Source: Bacillus oleivorans
GTDB taxonomy: Bacteria; Bacillota; Bacilli; Bacillales; JC228
Direction: 5' to 3'
Assembly: GCF_900207585.1 (NCBI RefSeq)
Contig: NZ_OAOP01000007.1
Coordinates: 124,001 to 188,000, forward strand
DNA length: 64,000 nucleotides
Under the pieces are notes generated by a model, which saw nothing but the letters and a program-made list of their open reading frames with translations, was not told the origin of the DNA and did not search any database. A program made the position numbers and the translations under genes. Positions 34,936-44,212 of the stretch are shown here, piece after piece (the stretch's first letter is position 1; every line of letters begins with the position of its first letter).

Positions 34936-35478
34936 ATGTCTAACTTTCATGCTACAACGATATTTGCAGTCCAGCACAATGGAAAATGTGCAATGGCTGG
35001 AGATGGACAGGTTACCTTTGGAAATGCAGTGGTAATGAAGCATACTGCCAGAAAGTTAAGAAGGTTGTTTGGAGGAAAGGTATTGGCAGGCTTTGCGGGT
35101 TCTGTTGCTGATGCATTCACCCTTTTCGAAATGTTTGAGGGCAAGCTTGAAGAGTTTAACGGGAACTTACAAAGAGCTGCAGTTGAATTGGCCAAACAAT
35201 GGCGAAGTGATAAAGTTTTGCGAAAGCTCGAAGCGATGCTGATTGTTATGAATCAGACGCATATGCTTTTAATTTCAGGTACGGGTGAAGTCATCGAGCC
35301 AGATGATGGAATTATAGCAATTGGTTCAGGTGGGAATTATGCTCTTGCTGCCGGGAGAGCCTTAAAGCGCAATGCAGGTGAGTATCTTGATGCTCACGCG
35401 ATTGCAAAAGCAGCATTAGAAACGGCAGCAGAAATTTGCGTTTATACGAATCATGAAATTATCATAGAGGAGCTGTAA
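34936..35478 (+). CDS. hslV: ATP-dependent protease peptidase subunit HslV (ClpQ/CodW)
   Basis: A 180-residue proteasome-beta-like peptidase of the HslUV (ClpYQ) complex. The N-terminus [20 protein letters not shown] means the residue after Met is Ser, as in B. subtilis ClpQ, where an N-terminal serine rather than the usual threonine acts as nucleophile. GDGQVTFG and the Lys-containing [12 protein letters not shown] are present. It sits 3 bases before hslU. AGAAGGAGG precedes the ATG. Confidence 0.96.
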   Translation: MSNFHATTIFAVQHNGKCAMAGDGQVTFGNAVVMKHTARKLRRLFGGKVLAGFAGSVADAFTLFEMFEGKLEEFNGNLQRAAVELAKQWRSDKVLRKLEAMLIVMNQTHMLLISGTGEVIEPDDGIIAIGSGGNYALAAGRALKRNAGEYLDAHAIAKAALETAAEICVYTNHEIIIEEL

Positions 35479-35480
35479 AC

Positions 35481-36899
35481 ATGGTGAATCTAGCGAAGGG
35501 AAACGCAACTTATTTAACACCTCGACAAATTGTGGAACGATTAGACCAATATATCATTGGCCAAAAAGATGCAAAGAGGGCGGTAGCTGTTGCATTAAGG
35601 AATCGTTTTCGCCGGAGCCAGCTGCCTGAAAAGCTAAGAGATGAAATTAGTCCAAAAAATATTTTAATGATTGGACCAACTGGAGTAGGGAAAACAGAAA
35701 TTGCAAGACGCATGGCGAAGCTGGTAGGAGCTCCATTTGTGAAGGTTGAGGCAACAAAATTTACAGAAGTAGGTTATGTCGGCCGGGATGTTGAATCAAT
35801 GGTTCGCGACCTTGTGGAAACATCTGTAAGGCTTGTTAAGGAAGAAAAACTGCTCAGTGTTCGTGAAAAAGCCGAAAAAAATGCCAATAAACGATTGGTA
35901 GAGTTACTAGTACCAGGCAAAAAGAAACAAACGAATATGAAAAACCCTTTTGAAATGCTGTTTGGCGGAGGCGATCAAAATGACGATCAGCAATCCAACA
36001 ATGATGATCACAATCTGATTGAGCGCCGAAAGATTGTCAAAGAAAAGTTAGACTTAGGTGAACTTGAAAACGAGTACGTAACCGTTGAAGTCGAAGAACA
36101 GCAGCCATCTATGTTCGATTTACTCCAAGGTTCTGGAATGGAACAAATGGGGATGAACATGCAGGATGCCCTAAGCAGCCTGATGCCGAAAAAGAAAAAG
36201 CGAAGAAAGCTTACAGTCCGGGAAGCAAGAAAAGTCATTGCGAATGAGGAAGCCAATAAGCTTATTGATATGGATGAAGTAACATCCGAAGCGATATTCA
36301 GAGCTGAACAAACCGGTATCATTTTTATCGATGAAATTGATAAAATCGCAAGCCGCGGCAATCAGACTTCAAACGCAGACGTTTCAAGGGAAGGCGTACA
36401 GCGGGATATCCTGCCAATTGTTGAAGGATCTACAGTTGTTACAAAGTATGGTTCAGTAAAAACCGATCATATTCTGTTCATGGCAGCCGGGGCTTTTCAT
36501 ACGGCAAAGCCATCCGATTTGATTCCTGAACTGCAAGGACGATTCCCAATTCGGGTCGAGCTAGGAAAATTATCGGCTGAAGACTTTGTCAGAATTTTAG
36601 TAGAACCTGATAATGCCTTAATTAAACAATACAAAGCATTATTAGAAACAGAAGGTATACAAATTGAATTTTCTGACGATGCTATTCGTAGAATTGCCGA
36701 AATCGCTTTTGATGTGAATCAAAACACAGATAATATCGGGGCTAGAAGATTACATACAATTTTAGAAAAGCTGCTGGAGGATCTTTCATTTGAAGGGCCT
36801 GATATCAACTTAGAAACAGTTAAAATTACAAAAGAGTATGTGGATGATAAGCTAAGTGCGATTTCAAAAGACAAAGATTTAAGTCAATTCATACTTTAA
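35481..36899 (+). CDS. hslU: HslUV ATPase subunit HslU (ClpY/CodX)
   Basis: A 472-residue AAA+ unfoldase that feeds HslV. It has [15 protein letters not shown] (Walker A), the pore loop GYVGRDVE, a charged intermediate domain (about residues 130-250, [11 protein letters not shown] ... MPKKKKRRK), Walker [10 protein letters not shown] and sensor 2 [15 protein letters not shown]. It ends in the HslV-contacting tail SQFIL. The start directly follows hslV with AGAGGAGCTG as Shine-Dalgarno. Confidence 0.97.
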   Translation: MVNLAKGNATYLTPRQIVERLDQYIIGQKDAKRAVAVALRNRFRRSQLPEKLRDEISPKNILMIGPTGVGKTEIARRMAKLVGAPFVKVEATKFTEVGYVGRDVESMVRDLVETSVRLVKEEKLLSVREKAEKNANKRLVELLVPGKKKQTNMKNPFEMLFGGGDQNDDQQSNNDDHNLIERRKIVKEKLDLGELENEYVTVEVEEQQPSMFDLLQGSGMEQMGMNMQDALSSLMPKKKKRRKLTVREARKVIANEEANKLIDMDEVTSEAIFRAEQTGIIFIDEIDKIASRGNQTSNADVSREGVQRDILPIVEGSTVVTKYGSVKTDHILFMAAGAFHTAKPSDLIPELQGRFPIRVELGKLSAEDFVRILVEPDNALIKQYKALLETEGIQIEFSDDAIRRIAEIAFDVNQNTDNIGARRLHTILEKLLEDLSFEGPDINLETVKITKEYVDDKLSAISKDKDLSQFIL

Positions 36900-36940
36900 T
36901 TAAGTGTGGCCCCCCTTCATTTAAGGAGGAAAACACTTAA
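36900..36940 (+). other. stem-loop between hslU and codY
   Basis: Outer TTAAGTGT / ACACTTAA (8 bp perfect) encloses CCCCTT...AAGGAGG pairing. It lies 1 base past the hslU stop with no T-run, so it may protect or process the polycistronic mRNA rather than end it. The inner AAGGAGGAAAA is Shine-Dalgarno-like but leads to no gene. Confidence 0.5.
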
Positions 36941-37011
36941 GCCAGACAACTCACAGCTTAAAATAAAAAAATAAATAGGATGCAGCAAGCAATGTAGTAG
37001 GAGGAAGAACA

Positions 37012-37791
37012 ATGGATTTATTATCAAAAACAAGAAAAATTAATGCGATGCTTCAAAAAGCAGCAGGAAAACCTGTTAATTTCATGGATATGGCCAACAC
37101 TTTAAGTGAAGTCATTGAAGCAAATGTGTATGTGTTAAGCCGCAGAGGGAAATTACTAGGTTTTGCCATTAATCAGCAAATTGAAAATGAGCGTATGAAA
37201 CAAATGCTCGCTGAACGCCAATTTCCAGAAGAATATACTAAAAATTTATTTAGTATCCAAGAAACTTCTCCAAATCTTGACGTTTATAGTGAGCATACAG
37301 CTTTCCCGGTAGAAAATAGAGATCTGTTTAAAAACGGGTTAACTACAATAGTTCCGATTAACGGCGGAGGAGAAAGATTAGGTACGCTCATTCTCGCTAG
37401 GGTAAACGCTGAGTTTTCAGATGACGATTTAATTTTAGCTGAATACGGGGCTACTGTAGTAGGAATGGAAATTCTCCGTGAAAAATCAGAAGAAATTGAA
37501 GAGGAAGCTCGAAGTAAAGCAGTTGTTCAAATGGCGATCAGTTCACTTTCTTATAGCGAATTAGAAGCAATTGAACATATTTTTGAAGAATTAAGCGGTA
37601 AAGAAGGCCTTTTAGTTGCTTCTAAGATTGCAGACAGAGTCGGGATTACCCGTTCTGTAATCGTCAATGCACTTAGAAAGCTGGAAAGTGCTGGTGTTAT
37701 TGAATCCCGTTCATTAGGGATGAAAGGTACCTATATCAAAGTTTTAAATGATAAATTCTTAGATGAACTTGAAAAACTAAAAACTTCTTGA
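37012..37791 (+). CDS. codY: GTP/branched-chain-amino-acid-sensing repressor CodY
   Basis: A 259-residue global regulator of nutrient limitation. The N-terminal GAF domain (about 1-155, with [31 protein letters not shown]) binds isoleucine, leucine and valine. A C-terminal winged helix ([40 protein letters not shown]) binds AATTTTCWGAAAATT boxes. It is last in the xerC operon, with a strong Shine-Dalgarno AGGAGGAAG. In B. subtilis CodY represses fla/che, which starts 530 bases downstream here, where a CodY-like box is seen. Confidence 0.98.
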   Translation: MDLLSKTRKINAMLQKAAGKPVNFMDMANTLSEVIEANVYVLSRRGKLLGFAINQQIENERMKQMLAERQFPEEYTKNLFSIQETSPNLDVYSEHTAFPVENRDLFKNGLTTIVPINGGGERLGTLILARVNAEFSDDDLILAEYGATVVGMEILREKSEEIEEEARSKAVVQMAISSLSYSELEAIEHIFEELSGKEGLLVASKIADRVGITRSVIVNALRKLESAGVIESRSLGMKGTYIKVLNDKFLDELEKLKTS

Positions 37792-37841
37792 TAAAAATGA
37801 ATAGTTTGTTCTGAACAGACAAAATCAGTTTAGACAGTCTT

Positions 37842-37887
37842 AAAAAACACATGGCTTTTTCGATTGAAAAGGCCATGTGTTTTTTTG
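37842..37887 (+). terminator. codY terminator
   Basis: AAAAAACACATGGC... pairs with ...GGCCATGTGTTTTTTT, with TTTC/GAAA continuing inward; a very strong, nearly symmetric terminator. Confidence 0.95.
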
Positions 37888-38319
37888 TCGAATCAAAGTA
37901 TGTAATTTTGGCAAAGTCAAATCAATTTATTTTGTGTATTTTATATTAATAAAATTTTTTTTGCGTAAAAAAGGAAGGATTTTGTTACAGTTGAAACATT
38001 ACTGAAAATTTGAACAAAAAGGGAATGAAAATAGGTTAGAAAAATTTTCCTAATGGAGAAAAAGTCAATATTCATGCGGTTTCGACACTGTTTTTTCGAC
38101 AAACTTCTATTTCCAGAATTTCATGATACTGGTTAATTGCCAAAATTCGACTAGCGGGCAATCCCATTTACCTCTTGAGAAAATAGGAAAATAGACATAG
38201 TAAAATGTCGTTTTACTTCATAGACATATGGGGCGTTTATCATTAGAATAGTTATTATATTAGGTTTATCTTCCAGTATTTTTTCAAGTGTTACATTTCA
38301 ATTACGCGAGGTGATCTTT
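37888..38319. promoter_or_regulatory. fla/che operon upstream regulatory region
   Basis: About 430 AT-rich bases with no gene. They contain a CodY-like box ACATTACTGAAAATT (37996-38010, 3 mismatches to consensus), a direct repeat TTTCGACA (38080-38087, 38094-38101; 14-bp step), a direct repeat ATAGACATA (38191-38199, 38220-38228; 29-bp step) flanking the inverted repeat GTAAAA/TTTTAC (38200-38216), and a SigA-like promoter. I did not find a SigD-type promoter (GCCGATAT). Confidence 0.5.
38221..38249 (+). promoter_or_regulatory. candidate SigA promoter of the fla/che operon
   Basis: TAGACA (38221-38226), 17-bp spacer, TAGAAT (38244-38249), about 70 bases before flgB. The -35 is inside the second ATAGACATA repeat, so a protein binding that repeat would touch polymerase. 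Confidence 0.5.
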
Positions 38320-38712
38320 GTGAAATTATTTTCTGATATCTTTACTTCGCTCGAACAGGGGTTACAATATTCGACAACAAAACAAAAAGCCATTTCAGAC
38401 AATATTGCAAATGTCGACACTCCCAACTATAAGGCGAAGACAGTTACCTTCCAAGATACACTTCAAAAGGCGACATTAGAAATTAATGCCTATAGAACCG
38501 ACGCAAGACATTTTACCTTCACTGCAAATACCAATAGCAGTCCTGTTATTGAAGCAAAATCCACGCTTGTTTACAACAACAATGGAAATAGTGTTGATAT
38601 GGATAAGGAAATGGCAGATTTGGCAAAAAACCAAATTTATTACAATGCTTTAATTGACAGACTTAGCAGCAAGTTTTCATCCCTGCAAAATGTCATAAAG
38701 GGAGGACAATAA
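38320..38712 (+). CDS. flgB: flagellar proximal rod protein FlgB
   Basis: A 130-residue rod subunit. The N-terminal flg_bb_rod signature QKAISDNIANVDTPNYKAKTVTF lies at about residues 21-43; a disordered middle is followed by the C-terminal helix (DMDKEMADLAKNQIYYNALID). The start is GTG 38320, 5 bases after GAGGTGA; the alternative GTG 38311 lies within that Shine-Dalgarno. It is the first gene of the fla/che operon; flgC starts 1 base after its stop. Confidence 0.95.
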   Translation: MKLFSDIFTSLEQGLQYSTTKQKAISDNIANVDTPNYKAKTVTFQDTLQKATLEINAYRTDARHFTFTANTNSSPVIEAKSTLVYNNNGNSVDMDKEMADLAKNQIYYNALIDRLSSKFSSLQNVIKGGQ

Positions 38713-38713
38713 G

Positions 38714-39160
38714 ATGAACGCCTTTAACAGTTTTAATATTACTTCATCAGCGCTTTCTGCCCAAAGGCTTAGAATGGATGTTATTTCGTCTAACATGGCC
38801 AATGCCGATACAACCCGGGCTGAACTCGTTAATGGCGAATGGCAGCCGTACCGGAGAAAAATGGTTGTGCTAGAATCAGAAAACAGCTTTTCAGGTCTAT
38901 TAAATCGGGCTATGAATAACAAATCAGCGGACGGGGGAGTGGCCGTAACGAATGTAGTGGATGATCAAACTCCTTTTAATCTTGTCTATGACCCAAGCCA
39001 TCCTGATGCCAATGAACAAGGCTATGTTGAAATGCCGAATGTTGATCCGTTAAGAGAGATGGTAGATCTTATAAGTGCAACAAGATCATATGAAGCCAAC
39101 GTAACGGTATTGAATGCGACAAAAGCAATGATGATGAAAGCTTTAGAAATTGGGAAATAG
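38714..39160 (+). CDS. flgC: flagellar rod protein FlgC
   Basis: A 148-residue proximal rod protein with N-terminal SALSAQRLRMDVISSNMANADTT and C-terminal MPNVDPLREMVDLISATRSYEANVTVLNATKAM, the paired helices typical of axial proteins. Exported by the flagellar type III machine without a cleaved signal. Tightly packed between flgB and fliE. Confidence 0.96.
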   Translation: MNAFNSFNITSSALSAQRLRMDVISSNMANADTTRAELVNGEWQPYRRKMVVLESENSFSGLLNRAMNNKSADGGVAVTNVVDDQTPFNLVYDPSHPDANEQGYVEMPNVDPLREMVDLISATRSYEANVTVLNATKAMMMKALEIGK

Positions 39161-39173
39161 AGGGGGAATTTAA

Positions 39174-39473
39174 ATGATTAATCCAATATCCGGTCCAGCC
39201 CTGCCAACTGCTGCTGCTGCGAATACAGAGCGTACAAGTCCATTTGAAGCTCAGAAATCATTTTCTTCATGGTTAAAAGATTCGATTGAACAGGTTAATA
39301 AAGCTCAAGTTGAATCAGATCAGATGACCCAGAAATTAATTCAGGGAGAAGATGTAGAATTACACGAAGTTATGATTGCTGCTTCAAAAGCAAGTGTTAC
39401 GTTACAAGCTACAATTGAAGTAAGAAATAAAGTAGTTGATGCTTATAAAGAAGTTATGAGAATGCAACTATAA
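39174..39473 (+). CDS. fliE: flagellar hook-basal body protein FliE
   Basis: A 99-residue adaptor between the MS ring and the rod. The C-terminal segment LHEVMIAASKASVTLQATIEVRNKVVDAYKEVMRMQL is the conserved FliE hallmark. ATG follows GAGGGGGAA. fliF follows after a 60-base gap. Confidence 0.96.
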   Translation: MINPISGPALPTAAAANTERTSPFEAQKSFSSWLKDSIEQVNKAQVESDQMTQKLIQGEDVELHEVMIAASKASVTLQATIEVRNKVVDAYKEVMRMQL

Positions 39474-39533
39474 GTTTTTCTTTTGTAGAGGATTTCCACG
39501 CTTGGTAAGCGTGTATGTACTCGGGGGATAAGA

Positions 39534-41129
39534 ATGAATGAATCGCTTCTAAGACAATTAAAGGGAATACAAACATTTTGGAAAGAGCGAACAAGGCAGC
39601 AAAGATTAGCGTTCGTGTCTGCCATATTAATCATCTTTATTAGTCTAACCGTTATTATTTTACTAGCTTCAAAGAGTAATATGGTTCCTTTATACAGTAA
39701 TTTATCGCCTTCCGAAACGGGTGTCATTAAAGAAACATTAGATGGCAGAGGAATTGACTCCGTTATTACAGATGGGGGAACGACGATTTCGGTTCCAGAA
39801 CAATTTGTAGATACGCTAAAAGTTGAATTAGCTGCTGAGGGGATCCCTGATTCTGGTCAGATCGATTATTCCTTCTTTAGCGATAACGCTGGAATCGGGA
39901 CAACAGAACAAGAGTTTAATGTAATGAAGCTTGATGCCATGCAAACAGAACTTGCTAATCTCATCAAAGGGATTGATGGTGTCGAGGATGCCCAAGTGAT
40001 GCTAAGTCTGCCTGAGCAAGGAATTTTTGTCAGCGATGCAGCAGGTGAAGCATCCGCATCGATTGTTTTACATACGAAACCGGGTTATTCATTTAGCCAA
40101 GATCAGATTTTTTCTTTATACCATTTAGTTTCTAAAAGTGTTCCAAACCTTCCTACTGATAATATCGTCATCATGAACCAATATTTTGAGTATTTCGACC
40201 TAAATAATAACGGAAATATACAAGGCAGTACGATTTTTCAGGCACAGTATGAGATGCAGAAGCAAATCGAACGTGATATTCAAAGAGAAGTTCAGCGGAT
40301 GTTAGGTACAATCATGGGGCAAGACAAAGTTGTGGTATCTGTCACAACGGATATTGATTTTACCCAAGAAAACAGAGAAGAAACATTGGTTGAGCCTGTT
40401 GATGAAGAAAACATGGAAGGGATCACGATTAGTGCACAGCGACTGACAGAAACCTTTACAGGTAATGCTGAACAGGCGGCAGGTGTCCCTCAAGGTGAGG
40501 ATCCGACTGATCCGCTCAATCAATATATGGGCACTGACGGATCAAATGGAGACTACGAACGAATCGAAGAAACGATAAACAATGAAGTCAATCGGATTCG
40601 AAAGGAAATTGTAGAAAGTCCTTATAAAATCAAGGATGTCGGCATTCAAGTCATGGTTGAGCCTCCTGTGCCGGATGATCCTAACTCTCTCCCAGAAGGA
40701 ACGGTTGAAGATATTACTCAAATGCTAAGTACGATTGTAAGAACCTCTATACATAAAGATGCAGAATCTGAAGAAATCTCAGACCAAGTGCTTGAAGATA
40801 AAATTGTTGTTTCCGTTCAGCGCTTTAATGGAAAAACTGAAATGCCTTCTAATTCTGCCGGTCAATTACCGTGGTGGATTTATGCGGTTGGCGGTGTGCT
40901 CATTCTATTAATCATTATTTTACTCGTTCTATTTATGAGGTCACGGTCAAGTCAAGCTCAGCAAGATTATATTTTCGATGAGGAAGAAGCAACACCGATT
41001 CATGTGCCAGACTTAAACGAAGAGAAAGAAACGGAAGGAACTGTAAAACGGAAGCAATTAGAACAGCTGGCTAAAAATCATCCAGAAGAATTTGTAAAAC
41101 TTCTTCGTTCTTGGTTAACACAGGATTAG
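39534..41129 (+). CDS. fliF: flagellar MS-ring protein FliF
   Basis: A 531-residue membrane ring protein with two transmembrane segments, about residues 26-46 (FVSAILIIFISLTVIILLA) and about 443-467 (WWIYAVGGVLILLIIILLVLFM). Between them lie ring-building YscJ-like domains (NLSPSETGVIKETLDGRGID). The cytosolic C-tail (KNHPEEFVKLLRSWL) binds FliG. A DLNNNGNIQ stretch near residue 223 resembles a calcium loop but is probably a linker. GGGGGATAAGA precedes the ATG. Confidence 0.97.
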   Translation: MNESLLRQLKGIQTFWKERTRQQRLAFVSAILIIFISLTVIILLASKSNMVPLYSNLSPSETGVIKETLDGRGIDSVITDGGTTISVPEQFVDTLKVELAAEGIPDSGQIDYSFFSDNAGIGTTEQEFNVMKLDAMQTELANLIKGIDGVEDAQVMLSLPEQGIFVSDAAGEASASIVLHTKPGYSFSQDQIFSLYHLVSKSVPNLPTDNIVIMNQYFEYFDLNNNGNIQGSTIFQAQYEMQKQIERDIQREVQRMLGTIMGQDKVVVSVTTDIDFTQENREETLVEPVDEENMEGITISAQRLTETFTGNAEQAAGVPQGEDPTDPLNQYMGTDGSNGDYERIEETINNEVNRIRKEIVESPYKIKDVGIQVMVEPPVPDDPNSLPEGTVEDITQMLSTIVRTSIHKDAESEEISDQVLEDKIVVSVQRFNGKTEMPSNSAGQLPWWIYAVGGVLILLIIILLVLFMRSRSSQAQQDYIFDEEEATPIHVPDLNEEKETEGTVKRKQLEQLAKNHPEEFVKLLRSWLTQD

Positions 41130-41139
41130 GGGGGATACG

Positions 41140-42153
41140 ATGAAAAAAGATACGAAGGAATTAACCGGCAGACAAAAAGCAGCTATTTTACTTATCTCCC
41201 TTGGCCCTGAAGTTTCAGCTTCAGTCTATAAGCATTTATCAGAAGAAGAAATCGAACAGCTTACTCTAGAAATCTCTGGAGTCAGAAAAGTCGATGCGAT
41301 TGCAAAAGAAGAAGTATTAGATGAATTCCATAGCATCGCGCTTGCTCAGGACTATATATCACAAGGCGGGATTGGGTATGCCAAAATGGTGCTTGAAAAA
41401 GCACTCGGACATGAACAGGCTAATCTAATCATTAATCGTTTAACATCTTCCTTACAGGTTAAACCCTTTGATTTTGCAAGGAAAGCAGATCCTAGCCAAA
41501 TTTTAAACTTTATCCAAAATGAACATCCGCAAACAATTGCACTCATTTTATCTTACTTAGATCCGGCACAAGCTGGACAAATCTTATCGGAACTGCCGCA
41601 AGAAGTCCAGGCCGATATTGCTAAGCGGATTGCTCTAATGGACCGGACTTCGCCAGAGGTTATTAACGAAGTGGAGGAAATTTTAGAGCGAAAGCTTTCA
41701 ACCACAGTGACTCAGGATTATACGCAAACGGGCGGAATTGAAGCGGTAGTTGAAGTGTTAAACGGGGTTGACCGGGCTACGGAAAAAACGATTTTAGATG
41801 CATTAGAGATTCAGGATCCCGAGCTTGCAGAAGAAATCAAGAAACGAATGTTTGTCTTTGAGGATATTGTTACATTGGACAACCGTTCGATTCAGCGCGT
41901 TATTCGTGATTGTGAAAATGAAGATCTTCTTTTTGCTCTTAAAGTGGCCAGTGAAGAGGTTAAAGAAATTATCTTTAAAAATATGTCCCAGCGTATGGCT
42001 GACACCTTTAAGGAGGAAATGGAGTTAATGGGTCCTGTCCGATTAAGGGATGTTGAAGAGGCTCAATCGAGAATCGTTGCCATCATAAGAAGACTTGAGG
42101 ATGCAGGAGAGATTATCATAGCCAGAGGCGGAGGAGATGATATCATTGTCTAA
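41140..42153 (+). CDS. fliG: flagellar motor switch protein FliG
   Basis: A 337-residue rotor protein with three armadillo-like domains. The N-domain (LTGRQKAAILLISLGPEVSA) binds FliF, the middle has NEHPQTIALILSYLDP (EHPQR-type motif), and the C-domain carries charged torque residues (IFKNMSQRMADTFKEEMELMGPVRLRDVEEAQ). Its end overlaps the start of fliH by 17 bases, indicating coupled translation. Confidence 0.97.
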   Translation: MKKDTKELTGRQKAAILLISLGPEVSASVYKHLSEEEIEQLTLEISGVRKVDAIAKEEVLDEFHSIALAQDYISQGGIGYAKMVLEKALGHEQANLIINRLTSSLQVKPFDFARKADPSQILNFIQNEHPQTIALILSYLDPAQAGQILSELPQEVQADIAKRIALMDRTSPEVINEVEEILERKLSTTVTQDYTQTGGIEAVVEVLNGVDRATEKTILDALEIQDPELAEEIKKRMFVFEDIVTLDNRSIQRVIRDCENEDLLFALKVASEEVKEIIFKNMSQRMADTFKEEMELMGPVRLRDVEEAQSRIVAIIRRLEDAGEIIIARGGGDDIIV

Positions 42154-42901
42154 AGTTTTAAAGGCATCTCCACTGGCAAATCTGCAGCAGCAAAAAGTCA
42201 TCGGAGTCCAATCCTTCTATACGCAGCAAATTGAACAGAAAATAGAAGAAGACCCCGAGAAAATGGCCCAGCACATTATATCTGAAGCAAAGATAGAGGC
42301 TGATCGAATCATTCATTCTGCCTATCATAAGCAAGATTCGATCCAACAAGAACTTGAGAAAGCTAAAGCTGAATGGGAAATTGAAAAAGAACAGCTGAAA
42401 GCAAAAGCGAATGCACAAGGCTATGAAGATGGTCATCAGGAAGGATTAAAGCAGGGGTACGAGCAAGTCCAAGCTCTTATTCAGCAAACTAATTCAATTG
42501 TTGATAAAGCCAAGGAAGATTATTACGCACATTTGCAAGCATCCGAGAGAACGATCGTAGAACTTGCGATGAAAATTGCTGAAAAAATAATTGGTGAAAA
42601 ATTGCAAGAGAGTGAAGCCTACATTAGTTATACAAAACAGGCAATTGAGCAGGTAAAGAACCAAAAAACAGTGTTTGTGTACGTTCATCCGGAACACTAT
42701 GAAGAATTAATACAAATCAAGCAAGAGTTAAAGCTGATTCTTCCTGCCGAAGCTGAGATATACATCTATGCAAACCCTGAACTGAATAGTACAGGCTGTT
42801 ACATTGAAACAGAAGGCGGTAAGCTCGATGCCAGTGTAGAGGTCCAGCTTACACAGGTCAAAGCTCATTTGTTGGAGTGGCTAGAGGAGGATGACCATTG
42901 A
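42137..42901 (+). CDS. fliH: flagellar assembly protein FliH
   Basis: A 254-residue negative regulator and stator stalk of the export ATPase FliI. A long glutamate/glutamine-rich coiled coil (about 40-130, AQHIISEAKIEADRIIHSAYHKQDSIQQ...; GYEDGHQEGLKQGYEQ with Gly repeats) precedes the V-ATPase E-like C-domain. The listed ATG 42137 lies only a few bases after GGAGG; TTG 42146 (reading MSKVLKASPL) has better spacing to GGAGGAG and may be the true start. It overlaps fliG and fliI. Confidence 0.92.
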   Translation: MISLSKVLKASPLANLQQQKVIGVQSFYTQQIEQKIEEDPEKMAQHIISEAKIEADRIIHSAYHKQDSIQQELEKAKAEWEIEKEQLKAKANAQGYEDGHQEGLKQGYEQVQALIQQTNSIVDKAKEDYYAHLQASERTIVELAMKIAEKIIGEKLQESEAYISYTKQAIEQVKNQKTVFVYVHPEHYEELIQIKQELKLILPAEAEIYIYANPELNSTGCYIETEGGKLDASVEVQLTQVKAHLLEWLEEDDH

Positions 42902-44211
42902 AGGCACAAGACCTCATTCCAATGATTGACCAAATCGTCCCATATAAACGGTATGGAAAAATTAAAAGGGTTATCGGACTTTTACTTGAATCACAAGGAC
43001 CAGCAACCTCAATCGGGGATGTCTGTTACATTTATACAGGTTCTGGCCGGAAGAAAATTTTGGCAGAAGTAATTGGCTTTCGTGAAGATTATTGTGTGTT
43101 GATGCCCTACAGTACGATTCAGGAAATTTCACCCGGAAGTTTAGTTGAAGCGCTCGGGAAACCTCTGGAGATAAAGGCGGGCTCGGCACTGATTGGACAA
43201 GTGGTGGATGCGCTTGGGTTCCCTTTGGATGGTTCTACTTTACCTAAAGGATTGGTTCCTGTCCAAACAGAGCAGCAGCCTCCCAATCCGTTAAAACGGC
43301 CAACTATAAATGAAATTATTTCTGTAGGTGTGCGTGCAATAGATTCATTGCTTACGGTTGGGAAAGGACAAAGAATTGGTATTTTTGCCGGCAGTGGTGT
43401 CGGAAAAAGCACCTTGCTTGGAATGATGGCGAAAGAAACCCAGGCAGATGTGAACGTGATTGGTCTGATCGGAGAACGTGGCAGGGAGGTAAAAGAGTTC
43501 ATTGAAAGAGATCTTGGCGATGAAGGCTTAAAAAAATCAGTAGTGGTTGCAGCCACCTCAGACCAGCCTGCTTTAATGAGAATTAAGGGTGCCTTAACGG
43601 CAACGGCAATTGCTGAGCATTTTCGCGACCAAGGCGCTAACGTTCTTCTGATGATGGACTCCGTTACCAGGGTTGCGATGGCACAAAGAGAAATTGGTTT
43701 AGCAATCGGCGAACCTCCAACCACTAAAGGATACACACCATCCGTTTTCGCCTTATTACCAAGACTTCTCGAGCGTACGGGAACTAGTGAAAAAGGTTCA
43801 ATTACGGCATTTTATACAGTTCTCGTCGATGGTGATGATCTGAATGAACCGATTGCTGATACAGTCAGAGGGATTCTGGATGGGCATTTCGTGTTGGATC
43901 GTTCCCTTGCTAATCAAGGTCACTTTCCAGCGATCAACATCTTAAACAGTGTAAGCCGCTTAATGAATCAGCTCGTTACTCCAGAGCATCTAAAAGCAGC
44001 AGAAATGCTTCGTGAAACATATGGTAAGTATTTGCAATCAGAAGATTTGATTCAAATCGGCGCTTATAAAAAAGGCGCTTCACGAGAAATTGATGAGGCC
44101 ATCCGGCTTTATCCAAAAATAAAAGATTTTCTTAAACAAAAAACCAACGAAAGAAGCAGCTTTGAAAAAAGTTTACAGCTTCTCGGGCACGTAATGGAGG
44201 AGGGTATTTAA
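42898..44211 (+). CDS. fliI: flagellar export ATPase FliI
   Basis: A 437-residue F1-beta-like ATPase of the flagellar type III export apparatus. It has Walker A GIFAGSGVGKSTLLGMMAK, Walker B VLLMMDSVTR, LIGERGREVKEFIERDLG and EPPTTKGYTPSVFALLPRLLERTG. The start is TTG 42898, overlapping the fliH stop, with GAGGAGG eight bases upstream. fliJ follows directly. Confidence 0.97.
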   Translation: MKAQDLIPMIDQIVPYKRYGKIKRVIGLLLESQGPATSIGDVCYIYTGSGRKKILAEVIGFREDYCVLMPYSTIQEISPGSLVEALGKPLEIKAGSALIGQVVDALGFPLDGSTLPKGLVPVQTEQQPPNPLKRPTINEIISVGVRAIDSLLTVGKGQRIGIFAGSGVGKSTLLGMMAKETQADVNVIGLIGERGREVKEFIERDLGDEGLKKSVVVAATSDQPALMRIKGALTATAIAEHFRDQGANVLLMMDSVTRVAMAQREIGLAIGEPPTTKGYTPSVFALLPRLLERTGTSEKGSITAFYTVLVDGDDLNEPIADTVRGILDGHFVLDRSLANQGHFPAINILNSVSRLMNQLVTPEHLKAAEMLRETYGKYLQSEDLIQIGAYKKGASREIDEAIRLYPKIKDFLKQKTNERSSFEKSLQLLGHVMEEGI

Positions 44212-44212
44212 G

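Noticed and set aside
38221-38319. SigD promoter for flgB
   Set aside because: No GCCGATAT-like -10 with a TAAA -35 found upstream of flgB, so only the SigA-like candidate is reported.
40192-40222. Calcium-loop-like DLNNNGNIQ in FliF
   Set aside because: Only a short Asn/Asp/Gly-rich linker without a full EF-hand pattern; kept as a remark in the FliF entry.
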